Below are positions 19,291 through 29,387 of a stretch of 64,000 nt of DNA, one piece after another. The stretch spans positions 1,426,001 to 1,490,000 of the forward strand of contig CAWGZV010000002.1 in assembly GCA_963827155.1 (NCBI GenBank). Direction: 5' to 3'. Position numbers and translations under genes: made by a program. Source of the stretch: UTCFX2 sp963827155 (GTDB lineage: Bacteria; Chloroflexota; Anaerolineae; Anaerolineales; UBA4823). The notes beneath the pieces are model-generated. The model was not told the DNA's origin. It was given only the letters and a program-made list of their open reading frames with translations, and searched no databases. The first letter of the stretch is position 1; the number at the start of each line of letters is the position of its first letter.

Positions 19291-21262
19291 CCACGCCAGC
19301 GCCAAACTCAACCGCAGGACGCAATTCGAACAGCCTTCCGCCGTCCGGGGGCGACGTGAGCGGCGGAGCAATTCCCCGCAGAACGGCGGGCGCCCCGATG
19401 GGTCGCGGTCCCATGGGGGGCGCGGTCCCATGGGAGGTGGACCGATGGGCCACGGGCCGATGGGGATGATGGCAGGCGAAAAGCCGCGCGATTTCAAGGG
19501 CTCTATCCGCAAGCTGATTGAATACCTAGGCGCCTATAAGCTCCTGATCCTGGTCGTCTGGCTTTTCGCGATCGCTTCAACGGTTGCTGCAATCTTCGGC
19601 CCGAAAATCCTCGGGCAGGCCACCACAATTCTCTTTGAAGGGGTCATGGCTCAGAACGCCGGCACTGGCGAGATCGATTTTGCCGCCATCAGCCGGATCC
19701 TGGTCTTCACGCTGCTGCTCTATCTGCTCTCGGCGGTCTTGAGCTTCGTCCAGGGCTGGATCATGACCAGTGTGGCGATGGACATCACCTACCAGTTCCG
19801 CAAAGACATCTCTCAAAAAATCAGCCGCATGCCGTTCAAGTACTTCGACGGCACGAACCAAGGCGAGATCCTCTCGCGGGTCACCAATGACGTCGATACG
19901 GTCAGCCAGACCCTCAACCAGAGCCTGACCCAGATCATCACCTCGATCACCACCGTGGTCGGCGTCTTGATCATGATGCTGACGATCAGCTGGCAGATGA
20001 CCCTGGTGGCGCTCTTGATCCTGCCGCTCTCCATGGTGCTGATCAGCTCGATCATCAAGCGCTCTCAGGTTTTCTTCAAACAGCAGCAGGACTACCTCGG
20101 TCATGTCAACGGGCACGTCGAAGAAATGTTCGGCAGCCACCGGGTGATGAAAGCCTTCAACGGCGAGAAGAAAAGCATCGAACAGTTTGACCAGCTCAAC
20201 ACGGTCCTGTTCTCTTCAGCCTGGAAATCGCAGTTCCTCTCCGGGCTGATTATGCCGATCATGAACTTCGTGGGCAACCTGGGATATGTCGTCATCAGCG
20301 TGCTGGGTGGCGCCCTGGCGGTTAAAGGCCTGATTTCAGTGGGCGATATCCAGGCGTTCCTGCAGTATATGCGCTCCTTTACCCAGCCCATTACCCAGCT
20401 CGCCAACATCTCCAACATCCTCCAGCAGACCATGGCAGCTGCCGAGCGCGTCTTCGAGTTCCTGGCCGAATTGGAAGAAGAACCCGACCCGCTCCATTCG
20501 GCGGTGATGGACGGCATGGAAGGTCGGGTCGACTTCAAGAATGTCCACTTCGGCTACAGCCCGGAGAAGATCGTCATCAACGATTTCTCATTCTACGCCG
20601 AGCCCGGTCAGCGGATCGCGATCGTCGGGCCGACCGGCGCCGGTAAGACCACCATGGTCAAGCTGCTGATGCGCTTCTATGATGTGAACTCAGGCGGGAT
20701 CCTGGTGGATGGTCACAATGTCAGGGATTTCAAGCGCGGCGACCTGCGCTGCATGTTCGGGATGGTGCTGCAGGATACCTGGCTGTTCAACGGCACGATC
20801 ATGGAGAACATCCGCTACGGGCGCTCGAACGCCACGGATCAAGAAGTTATCGCCGCGGCGAAGGCCGCCCACGTCGACCACTTCATCCGCACCCTGCCAG
20901 AAGGCTACCAGTATGTGATCAACGAGGAGACCTCCAATATCTCGCAAGGTCAGATGCAGCTGCTCACGATCGCCCGCGCCATCCTCGCCGACCCCAACAT
21001 GCTGATCCTGGATGAAGCCACCTCATCGGTAGACACCCATACCGAGGTGCTGATCCAGAAGGCCATGGCAGAGCTGATGAAGGGCCGCACCAGCTTTATC
21101 ATCGCCCACCGCCTTTCGACGATCCGGGATGCCGACTGGATCCTGGTGATGGACAACGGCGATATCGTGGAGCAGGGCAAGCATGAGAAGCTGCTGCAGA
21201 AGGGCGGCTTCTACGCCGAGCTGTACAACAGCCAGTTCGAGCAGGCTCTCGGCTCAGTATAA
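19287..21262 (+). CDS. ABC exporter subunit 2 (TMD-NBD) with Gly/Pro/Met-rich N-terminus (one indel)
   Basis: The partner half-transporter. ATG 19287 overlaps the upstream stop, but the frame breaks at a run of six G (19415-19420); adding one G joins MTTPAPNSTAG... to the GPMGGGPMGHGPMGMM stretch and the long frame that is open from 19430. The N-terminus is therefore a flexible Gly/Pro/Met tail of about 65 residues. Six TM helices follow, then an NBD with Walker A GPTGAGKTT, signature NISQGQMQLLTIARAIL (SQGQ instead of SGGQ) and Walker B LILDEATSSVD with the catalytic Glu, plus the H-loop IIAHRLST. Together with subunit 1 this gives one degenerate and one consensus ATP site. If the break is real, translation could restart at ATG 19430. 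Confidence 0.88.
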
Positions 21263-21473
21263 AAAGAAGACCCTGGGATAAATTGGCGCCAGCTACCGGA
21301 TAACAAAAAAATGGCTTGCACTGACCGCCAGCAGTTTTAAGTCGAAGAAGGTCGGGTCGTTACAATCCCGATGGATCAATGGGATCGACTGGACCACCAT
21401 GAGCCTGAGCAAAACCCAAACATTCTCCTCGGGTGTGATCGAGCTTACCTGCCATCCGGACCAGATCCAGGGG

Positions 21474-24400
21474 CTATCGCACCACTAAGGGGAGGTAATA
21501 TTTCCCGATGAAAGGCTGCACTTCGATGGTCACCTCGCTTGCGACCTCCACGCCGGCCTGGATCGCGATGAGGCGCACCGTGGTCAGCCCGGCGCTGGCG
21601 AAGCGGTAGACGGCTTCTGGCGTCCCCTGACCTTCGTCTGGCACGGGCAGCCAGTAATAGACCACCTGCGGAGTGGCGTTCTCCGGCTGGATCGACGGCG
21701 CTGGAAATAGGCGCTCACCCCGGCAACGATCGGTTCCGACGCCAGGATGCTCACCTGCTGGATCGGTGTCAGCTCCCAGTATTCGTCCGCACCAATATCC
21801 GGCAGGCCGGTGAGCGGGTTGGGGATGGGCTGGCGGTCGATGTCCAGTTTTACAACGTTTCCAAGCCCCTGATCTACCGCCGGGGAACCCGGTTGGATAT
21901 GGTAATCGAGCGTTTCCGGATTGATAAAAAGTGGATCGCTGTGCAGGTCGACTGCGCCGGTGATCACCTGCCCTGCGCCTGCCCAATCCTGACTGTTCGC
22001 CCACTCCCCAGAGCCCCATAGAGTGCCATCCAGGTAGGCCTGGGAACCAACTTCGGCGTAGATCCCAACCTGCTGCCCGGCGATGATCGTGTTGGTGATT
22101 CCGGCAGTCCCGCTCAAGAGGCAAATGCCGCAGCCCATCCCACCCTGATTACCCGCCAGGGTGAGATGCTCCAGGGTGAAATTTCCGCCCTGCAGCGCAA
22201 AACCGCCTCCCGAAGTGCTCTCTGTGATGGTGTTGCTCGTAATAATCGATGCTTCGACCCGCAGATCGTTGCCCTTGACGATGATCCCGCCGCCGGTAAT
22301 CCCGGCCGCGTTGCTGATCACTTCGGTGCTGGAAATGCTCCAGGTCGGCATGATGGATGTCCCATTTGCAGCGCCCGGATATTGAAACGAGATCCCTCCG
22401 CCGCTGGCATTACGATCCGCCCGGTTGAAATTCACCCGGCTGTTGCCTCAGCTTGAAGTCCCCTTCACACCGCCAGCCCGCCGCCGTTTCCCCCGGACTC
22501 GTTTTCGGAATACCCCGACCCGGTCTGGTTCCCGCTCACCTCGATCCCGTCCGCGATCAATTTGCCGGATGAATAGATCCCCCCGCCGCTGCCACCGCTG
22601 CCGTTCGAAATTCCCGGGCTTCCGTTTCCCATGCCTCCAATTCCCGTGCGGTTGCGCAGAATACCGCTGTGATGGATCTCCAGCGAGCCAGAATTGAATA
22701 TCGCCCCGCCGCTGCCGCCATGCGCGCCTGAGATAGGATAACATCCATACGTAGGCGCCCAGCATCTTGTAGATCCGCCATTTCCGGTTTGGTTTTCGAT
22801 CAATATCGACCGTGTCCAGACGAGCATTCCCCTTATTATATAGACCACCACCAGAAGGCGAGATGCCCTCGATGTTTGCACAACCTCCTCTTCCTCCGCA
22901 TCCAACAAATCCATCATATCCAGGACCGCTCAGGTTGAGGCCGATCTTCAGCTCGCCAAGCCTGATCTCAGCCGAATTGAAAATCCCACCGCCAAACAGG
23001 TGAGCCTGATTCTGGCTGATCATACCTTCGTAAAAGTCAAGCATGCCTTCGTTTTGGATCCCCCCACCGGAGCCGCTTGCGTAGTTCCCCGAAATCTCCA
23101 CCTGCTTTATCTCGACGGTTGCCCCAGGGGTGTTCATCAAGCCGCCGCCATTTCCTAAATATCGGCCGTAATTCGCATGGCAGCATATCTGGAACCCGGT
23201 TATTGCGGATCGGAGCCGTCAAGGAGGATCAAATCATTACGATTGAATATGCCAGCTCCACTGCCAGGGGACCCAGGATGATCGTATCCACCATGCCCTG
23301 TTCCCATTTTCGAACCAGGGTCGCCAGCAGCATTTTCCTCGATTAGAAATTTGTGCATGGTCAGCATACCGGAGTTGAACAATCCACCGCCATTTCCACC
23401 ATTTCCTCCATCGGTCCGATAAAATGCATCCCCCCCTGCGCCCCCAGCACCGGCATTGTTTCCCCGCAGCTCCACCTGCTCCAGGCTGGCATACTCATGG
23501 TTGGAAAGCGCACCCCCGCTGCCTCCATCTCCACCTATACAAATATCTTGAGCCTATGGGTCCTCAGCAGAGGTTACACAACCGAGTCCATTTCCCCCTT
23601 CTCCAGCCCAGTTGGCATCGAAAAGGGTGTTCGTTGCCCACAGCTCGCCTAGATTCAGGATTCCGCCCCCATCCCCGCCCACTCCTGCGTATTCGAAGAC
23701 AGCTTCATGAGTTCCTTCGAGCGTATTATTGCAGCCTTGCCCAGCCCGGTTCACCGAGATCGAGCTGTTTTCGATCACCAATCTACCCGAGTTGGAGATG
23801 CCTCCCCCACCGCCGCCCGGAGGCCCGTTATAAGACCATGCGGTTGGATTAAACACTCCATCCCCTGCCCAGTTGTGGCTGACCAAAACATTCTCCAGCG
23901 TCAGGTCCCCCAGATTGAGAATGCCCCCGCCTGTCCCGCTATCGCTAACAGAAGCTCCCCAAGGATCGCCGATATCATTATTCCCGGCCCGGTTGTTGGT
24001 GACTGTCACGTTCACCAACTCCAACACGCCCCGGTTGAGCAGCCCGCCGCCGCCCTGCTCGAGCGGCGCCTGCCCGTCCCGGATAGTCAGGTCGCGGATC
24101 TGGACCTCCGAGCCCGGGCGGATCTCGATGACCCGGTCGACCTGCCCGCCAGAGAGGATGGTCTGGTCCCGCCCGGCGCCGGTTATTGTGGTCTGTGCGG
24201 CGATGTCCAGGTCGCCCTCCGCGTTGTCGGTCCTCAATGCCCGCTAGGCTGAGCGTGAACGTCCCGGCAGGGATCTGGATCGCGTAGCGATGCTCTTTAT
24301 CCAGCCGCACGATGGAGATCGCGCCGCGCAAAGAGCAGTCCGGGATGCGCTCTGGCCGGCAGAGCCGGTAGTGTGGGTCGGCGCTGTCCTGGAAGGTATC

Positions 24401-24511
24401 GACCGCCAGAAGGATCGGCTCGGCGACCGGCTGGCTTTGGAACCGGATGGGGGCCAGCCTGGCAGGCAGCAGGAGAAAAAGGACAAGGGAGATACGGAAT
24501 AATTGAGCCAT
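21474..24511 (-). pseudogene. Second secreted beta-helix paralogue, heavily frameshifted
   Basis: Close paralogue of the gene at 6571-9481, readable by joining about seven frame segments (breaks near 24240, 23540, 23190, 22800, 22450 and 21690). It has a signal peptide (MAQLFRISLVLFLLLPARL), the CSLREA-like motif DCSLRGAISIVRL, a long run of GGGIxN beta-helix turns, PGSPAVDQG and LPDIGADEYWEL (choice-of-anchor Q), a PKD/Ig-like domain (NATPQVVYYWLPVPDEGQG) and the tail GKYYLPLVVR. The two paralogues share segment order and many identical stretches, for example the LWGSGEWANSQDWAGAGQ region. More than one break per 500 bp is well above the rest of the window; decay and poor consensus in a repetitive gene are both possible. 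Confidence 0.78.
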
Positions 24512-24711
24512 GTGTCGCCTCGATGACCGAACAAACGTGTGAAATACACGAGGATCATTCTCCCCCAGAGATGCTTTTTGGGAATTTTATCACAATAAGT
24601 AAAAGATCAGCGATCCGTTTACGGCGATCGACAACCGCCGATCCGTTTCGTGGTGGCTCTTATAAGCCTTAACTCAAAAGCCAGAGAGAAATCGTCGCGC
24701 GGATATCCCCC

Positions 24712-24826
24712 TAGCGGCAGCGGCTGCACCGCCGGCCCTTTAATCACGTTGCCGTCTTTATCGTAGACCGAACCGTGGCATTGGCAGGCGAAACCGCCAG
24801 CTTTCGCTTCGACCGTGCAGCCCGGC
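24712..24826 (-). pseudogene. Truncated second copy of the Rieske 3' region
   Basis: On the minus strand this segment reads GCTVEAKAGGFACQCHGS followed by VYDKDGNVIKGPAVQPLP, nearly the same as the intact Rieske gene 300 bp to the right, but it lacks the N-terminal two thirds including the first cluster ligands CxH. Downstream it runs into unrelated sequence without the normal end. At 24826 homology stops and a fragment of a beta-helix protein begins on the other strand, so this is a rearrangement junction. This copy keeps the reading frame that is broken at the matching place in the intact gene. Confidence 0.75.
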
Positions 24827-24879
24827 AATTGAACGCCGAGACCTCCGCCGGCGCGCCTTCCAAGGACGAGCACGACCAG

Positions 24880-24972
24880 CCGCGCCCTGCCGGTAGCGCT
24901 CCCGACATCGGAGCCGTGGAGCGCCAGTCTGTCGAATTCAGCCTGATCTATTTGCCGATCGTGACGAAGTAG
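24880..24972 (+). pseudogene. C-terminal relic of a choice-of-anchor Q beta-helix protein
   Basis: The last 30 codons read AGSAPDIGAVERQ and end in SLIYLPIVTK. The first part is the choice-of-anchor Q signature (DIGAVE) and the end is the C-terminal tag motif of the other exoproteins here. No beta-helix or signal peptide precedes it; the frame upstream reads antisense to the Rieske relic. It is the tail of a deleted gene, fused head-on to another truncated gene. Confidence 0.7.
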
Positions 24973-25000
24973 ATTTGGCTAGCGGCATGTCAGCCTGAAT

Positions 25001-25409
25001 TTATCCCTTGATCACCACCACCTTGCCGTCTGCCCCCACTTCTACCCTCAGCGGCGGGAGCGGCTGCACCGCCGGACCTTTGATCACAATGCCGTCTTTA
25101 TCGTAGACCGAGCCATGGCACTGGCAGGTGTAATCCGCCAGCTTTCGCTTCGACCGTGCAGCCCAGGTGGGTGCACACCAGGCTGATCGCTCGGAAGCCC
25201 TCCCGACTGTGGATCAGCACTGCCGGGATATCTGCCAGCACGGTGCGCGAGCCGAGCGGAAAATCGCTTTCATCCCCGACCTCGAAACGCCTGGGCGGCG
25301 GGGCAGGCGGCTGGTAGTCCAGATAGCGCACCAGCCCGGCGAGCCCGAGCAGCCCGCTGAGCCCCAGCGAAGCTTTCGCCACCGCGTTTAAAAATTCGTC
25401 ACGCCTCAT
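25001..25409 (-). CDS. Rieske 2Fe-2S protein of a cytochrome bc-type complex (one indel)
   Basis: About 135 residues: an N-terminal twin-Arg start (MRRDEFLNAVAKASLGLSG) with one hydrophobic helix as membrane anchor or Tat signal, then cluster-binding motifs CTHLGC and CQCHGS. The first His/Cys pair and the second bind the 2Fe-2S centre that takes electrons from (mena)quinol. One extra base near 25130 shifts the frame just before CQCHGS; removing it restores the frame through VYDKDGIVIKGPAVQPLP to a stop at 25001. The cytochrome b and c genes of the same type of complex lie 4 kb to the right on the same strand, separated by a sigma/anti-sigma pair on the other strand. Confidence 0.82.
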
Positions 25410-25549
25410 CGGTTGAAAATTCCATACGATCGTCTCTCAAAGCCTAGATCATACTCGATATTTCCTGTTTGCGTACAAAACGATAAAATTCATCCACAGA
25501 GACACCCAACCTTTTGCTTCTGAATCAGATAATTAAAGCATAGAAGATC

Positions 25550-26103
25550 ATGGACGAAAAAACAGGCATCCTGCGTCTCAAAAGCGGCGATATCGGTGGG
25601 TTGGAGATCCTGGTAGCACTCTATCAGCGCAAGGCGGTGCATACCGCATATCTGATTACGCAAGATCCCGATCTCGCCCAGGATATCGTCCAGGACTGTT
25701 ACATCCAGGTTTTTCACTCCATCCGCGGTTTCGACCTTAATCGCCCATTCGAGCCCTGGTTTTTGCGAAGCGTGATTAATGCCTCTGTGAAAACCTTAAA
25801 AAGTCTTGGAGGCAGGTGGATGTCGGGAATCAGCCGGATGATCTCTCCCTGGAAGAGCTGGCAGCCCAGGTCGAATCGGTTGAGGCTCAAGTCGAATCGA
25901 TTGAATTCCAAAATCGTATTTGGGATTTGATGAAACAGCTGTCACCGAGGCAGCGGGCGGTCCTCGTTCAGCGCTACTATCTGGAGATGAGCGAGAGAGA
26001 GATGGCGCAGCATTCCGAGACGGCGTCAGGCACCATTAAATGGCTGTTGAACGCAGCCCGCGAGCGCCTACGCAGCCTTATGTCCGAGAGGAGTGAGCCG
26101 TGA
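25550..26103 (+). CDS. ECF-type RNA polymerase sigma factor (one indel)
   Basis: About 185 residues after correcting one missing A in the A5 run at 25798-25802. Region 2 is seen as DPDLAQDIVQDCYIQVFHSI (about 45-64), and region 4 as LSPRQRAVLVQRYYLEMSER with MAQHSETASGTIKWLLNAAR (helix-turn-helix). Extracytoplasmic-function sigma factors direct RNA polymerase to a small regulon on an envelope signal. The stop overlaps the GTG start of the next gene by 4 bp (GTGA), the usual coupling of an ECF sigma with its membrane anti-sigma. An acidic insert with a duplicated AAQVESVEAQVES stretch joins the two regions. Confidence 0.88.
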
Positions 26104-27524
26104 GCGAGCAACAGATGAAAATCGCGCTGGAAAACATCGCCAGGCGTGGGACACCGAATGATATCAATCTTTGGCCGAATATTTCTGCCAGGCTCGAAAG
26201 GAAGCAGCCGATGTTCAGACTCCTGTCCAATCCACTTACGGCACTGATGATCACTTTGCTGTTGCTGGCAATCCTGAGCGGTGCGGCCTATGCGTTGGGT
26301 ATCGCACTTGGCTATATCCCCGGGTTGGGGGTCGTGGAGCAAAACACGCCGTTCTATGTGCTGGCAGAGCCCGTCTCTCAAACCCGAGAGGGTGTCACCG
26401 TCACCGTTCAGAAGGCTGTACTGAACGGTGACCAGCTATTGGTGGTGTTCAAGGTTGCTGATGTGCCTTCCGACAAACATTCTTTCCTGGTGCTTCCGGA
26501 ATCGGAGACATGCAGAGCCCAACCCGAAATCCACTTCTCCTCCGGCGAGAAAATCCGCTCTTTGGAAGGCAATTTCAGCCCGTTTCAAGGAGGCTATGAA
26601 AGCCAGAATAAATTCAGCGGGATTCCATCACCTGCCAATAACCCAACCCTGATTATCCCTTGCATCCAGGGTGCGCTTGAGCCGGGGATTCTACCGGAGA
26701 ACTGGGAGCTTCCACTCCATTTCGAGATTGCTCCCCCACAGACGGATCTAAAGATGACCCCCGCTCTTGTGATAACTCCAAGCGAAGCGCCCAAACCTGC
26801 GGTCACCCCATCTCGTTCGATTACACCCACTCCGTCTAGCGAGAGGCTTCCCTCCCCGGAGGATGCGCTCACTGTGCTGCAAGCCATCGATATCGGCGAC
26901 AGTTATATCATCGTAGGGGCATTTACTCCACCGCAATCGAACACCGATGAAACTGGATTTTACGCCATTGACGACTTTCTATTAAGAGACAGCGCAGGGG
27001 AAGAGATCGGCTGGCAGCCTTCCGGCGAATTGAATTTGACCCCTTACATCGTCGCGTCTCCAGGCAAAGACGTCTGGGCGATCAAGCTCACAAAGAACTT
27101 TACACCGCCCTTGGATATCACCTACCGCACGCGGTACATTTATTCACCCGCTTCTCAAAACTCTTACAAATTTGAATTCGATGCCGGGACCAATCCCCAG
27201 GCGGGACAGGATTGGGAGATGGATCAGGATTTCCAGCTAGCCGGTCACCAGGTCAGGCTGACAAAAATCAGCGCCGGTTATAACAGCTACACTTTCTACT
27301 TTCAATCTGAAGATGAAAACGTCGAAAGTGTTGGCATGCACGGCCTCGAAGATATAAAAATCGAAGGTTTTCAGACAGTTGATTTCGCTGGGAATTTCGG
27401 CCTTGGGAATTGGAGCCTGACCAAAGTATATACAGAGCTGCCTAAAGGTAAACTGAATATCATCATCTCCGGCATTTACCTCTACGGCGATCTCAAAGAT
27501 TGGACGATGGAATGGCAGCCATAA
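26100..27524 (+). CDS. Membrane anti-sigma factor candidate (DUF4179-like)
   Basis: A 474-residue protein with a short cytoplasmic N-terminus (about 1-42), one membrane helix (NPLTALMITLLLLAILSGAAYAL, about 45-67) and a large extracytoplasmic part beginning with a YIPGLG-type turn. A Pro/Thr/Ser linker (about 225-255) divides that part in two. This layout and the 4-bp overlap with the sigma gene indicate an anti-sigma factor that holds the sigma until an external signal acts. The N-terminal part lacks the HxxxCxxC of zinc anti-sigma domains, so the class is closer to DUF4179/RsgI-like proteins. Start GTG 26100 is fixed by the overlap. Confidence 0.72.
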   Translation: MSEQQMKIALENIARRGTPNDINLWPNISARLERKQPMFRLLSNPLTALMITLLLLAILSGAAYALGIALGYIPGLGVVEQNTPFYVLAEPVSQTREGVTVTVQKAVLNGDQLLVVFKVADVPSDKHSFLVLPESETCRAQPEIHFSSGEKIRSLEGNFSPFQGGYESQNKFSGIPSPANNPTLIIPCIQGALEPGILPENWELPLHFEIAPPQTDLKMTPALVITPSEAPKPAVTPSRSITPTPSSERLPSPEDALTVLQAIDIGDSYIIVGAFTPPQSNTDETGFYAIDDFLLRDSAGEEIGWQPSGELNLTPYIVASPGKDVWAIKLTKNFTPPLDITYRTRYIYSPASQNSYKFEFDAGTNPQAGQDWEMDQDFQLAGHQVRLTKISAGYNSYTFYFQSEDENVESVGMHGLEDIKIEGFQTVDFAGNFGLGNWSLTKVYTELPKGKLNIIISGIYLYGDLKDWTMEWQP

Positions 27525-27580
27525 GCCTGGTAGAGGAACCTTTTTTCCAACAAATTTATGGAATTGAGCGGTCCAGTTTT

Positions 27581-27617
27581 ATTCAACGGCTCCAGCTCGG
27601 TCAGCACGATCCAGGCT
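27581..27617 (-). pseudogene. Relic of a cytochrome b 3' end
   Basis: Thirty-seven bases match the 3' end of the cytochrome b gene (29391-29427) with about five differences; on the minus strand it reads AWIVLTELEPLN against AWIVLTVLELLN in the intact gene. The stop codon is lost. It lies on the same strand and downstream of the intact tail, with the 27662-29018 membrane gene between the two copies. Confidence 0.6.
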
Positions 27618-27661
27618 ATTTCGCACTCTATTGTTTCCAGGCGTTGACCTCTTGTTCGATT

Positions 27662-29018
27662 TCAGCGAAAGATCAACGGCATCACCAGGATCACGAGCAA
27701 AGCCCAGACCACATAGAGCGCTGCCCCAAGCCGGTAGATCTCTTTGATGCGCATGTTCCAGGGCTGCGGGCTTTTTTGCAGAAGGCGGAAGGTCATCACC
27801 GCCAGCAGGGATGTATTGATGATATTCCAGCCGATCATCGTCAGGCGGTTAATCGTGACCTCGTTGATCACCGTCCGGTAGAGGACCGCGGAAAGGGCAT
27901 ACAGGCTGACTAAACCTGCCAGCACTGCCACCGCCAGGATCCCGTTCTTCAATGCGGAGCTCAATCTCGGCGAGAGCTCACCCATCTCGATCGGCGTCGC
28001 CCCTACGATCAGCCCCATGATCGCGAAAAGCATGGCATTATAGACGATCAGCACATCGCGGTTTGTAAAGGGCTGCGAGAAATTGAAGGGGATAATAAAA
28101 ATATATACCAGGAGCACAAAAAGCGTGAGCGGCAGCAGCAGGCGCATCATCGTGCCGATTAAACCGCTCAATCCTTGTTTGAAATCCTGGCCTTTCGGCG
28201 CCCTCAGCGGGTTGTAAATTGTCGCAACTGCGATCACCGGGATCAAGCCTGCTCCGCCGGCAGCCATCAACCGGAGCAGCGCATCCGGCAGATTGATGCT
28301 CAGGGCAGAAAACATCCCCAGGGTGATGGCTCCCAATATCATGCCAGCAATTAAGTACAGGCCTCCGATGATAAAAACCTCGAGCGACTTAATTTAAGAA
28401 GGCAAAACCCTCCTCTGCGTCCCTTGCCAGTCCAACCAATCCGATGCCGATCCCAGCCCAGGCCAACAATGCCAGGTGAGGGACCAATAAGATCAGGTAA
28501 TCGTGCGAGGCTCTCAGCGTTGCGAGCCGGTGCAGCAGCAGGGCGGCAGATACCAGCGCGATAAGACCTGCGCTCACCGCCAGGGCGCGGCGGTAATTCG
28601 TCCGAGAAGCGAGATGGAGAAACCAGATCACGAATAATGCCGTGATCGGCGCGGCAAGCACCACCAGGGCTGGGATCTCGCGCGGAAAATTCAGCTGCGG
28701 GCTGGATAACACCCAAAAGATCAGCCCATTCGCCGCCGCCAGCGGGATCGCCAGCTTCCAGTTTGCTTCTGCACCTTTTGGTTTGCCCTGTTCTTTCTCC
28801 TGGTTAAGCAGGCGGTAGTGCCAGGCCTGCAGCAGGAGGTTCTCCGGCTCACTCGCGAGACAGGCGCTCAAACCCGCCGCGAATTGGTCCGCTTCATATT
28901 TGCTCCACGCGAGCTGGTACAGCGCTTCAAGCTGTTGGGGATCATTCTTATTTGCCGAGATTTCCTGCAGGTATGTCATGGTTTTGGCCAGAGTTGTAAA
29001 TTTGGTAAGTCCATCCAT
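27662..29018 (-). CDS. Multi-pass membrane protein with helical N-terminal domain (one indel)
   Basis: Two adjacent frames, 28389-29018 and the one ending at 27662, join into one protein of about 450 residues if one A is removed at the TTT run 28393-28395 (plus-strand numbering); the junction then reads FAFLIKSLEVFIIGGLYLIA without interruption. The N-terminal 95 residues are cytoplasmic and TPR-like (QLEALYQLAWSKYEADQFAAGL). About ten hydrophobic helices follow. No catalytic motif is recognised. It sits downstream of cytochrome b on the same strand and is bracketed by two copies of the cytochrome b tail. If the break is real, the second half could be a separate 226-residue protein from 28342. 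Confidence 0.6.
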
Positions 29019-29387
29019 TCAGTATATGAAGCAACCATCCTGTTAAATATCTAACTTTCGAAAATCGAAATTCATTGTACTCCCAAATATCCCCTCTTCT
29101 TGGACAGGGTGGAAGCCGAATGAAGCTCGAACTGTGGGATCGCCATTCCCCCAGCTCGAACGGTTGCCCACCACCGCCATCAGATATCGCTCCGCGTTCA
29201 TTTCGGTCATCGTCCGCGGAAGACGTTATTCCTCTCCGGATTGCAGCCTTAATCACAACCCGATCATCAGCAGGGGTCCACAGCACATGAATCCATGACA
29301 GGATGCGAAAGAGCTCATATGTCAGCCCGTTTTGTATTCCATTTTAGTAGAGCCTTCTGTGGAAAAAAACGCTGCCGTCTGAGATCC
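29019..29387. other. Intergenic region without a supported gene
   Basis: A 112-codon minus-strand frame overlaps the membrane gene, but its codons are irregular and it matches no family I know. No hairpin with a T tract follows the cytochrome b stop. The promoter of the 27662-29018 gene should lie in the right half. Confidence 0.3.
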
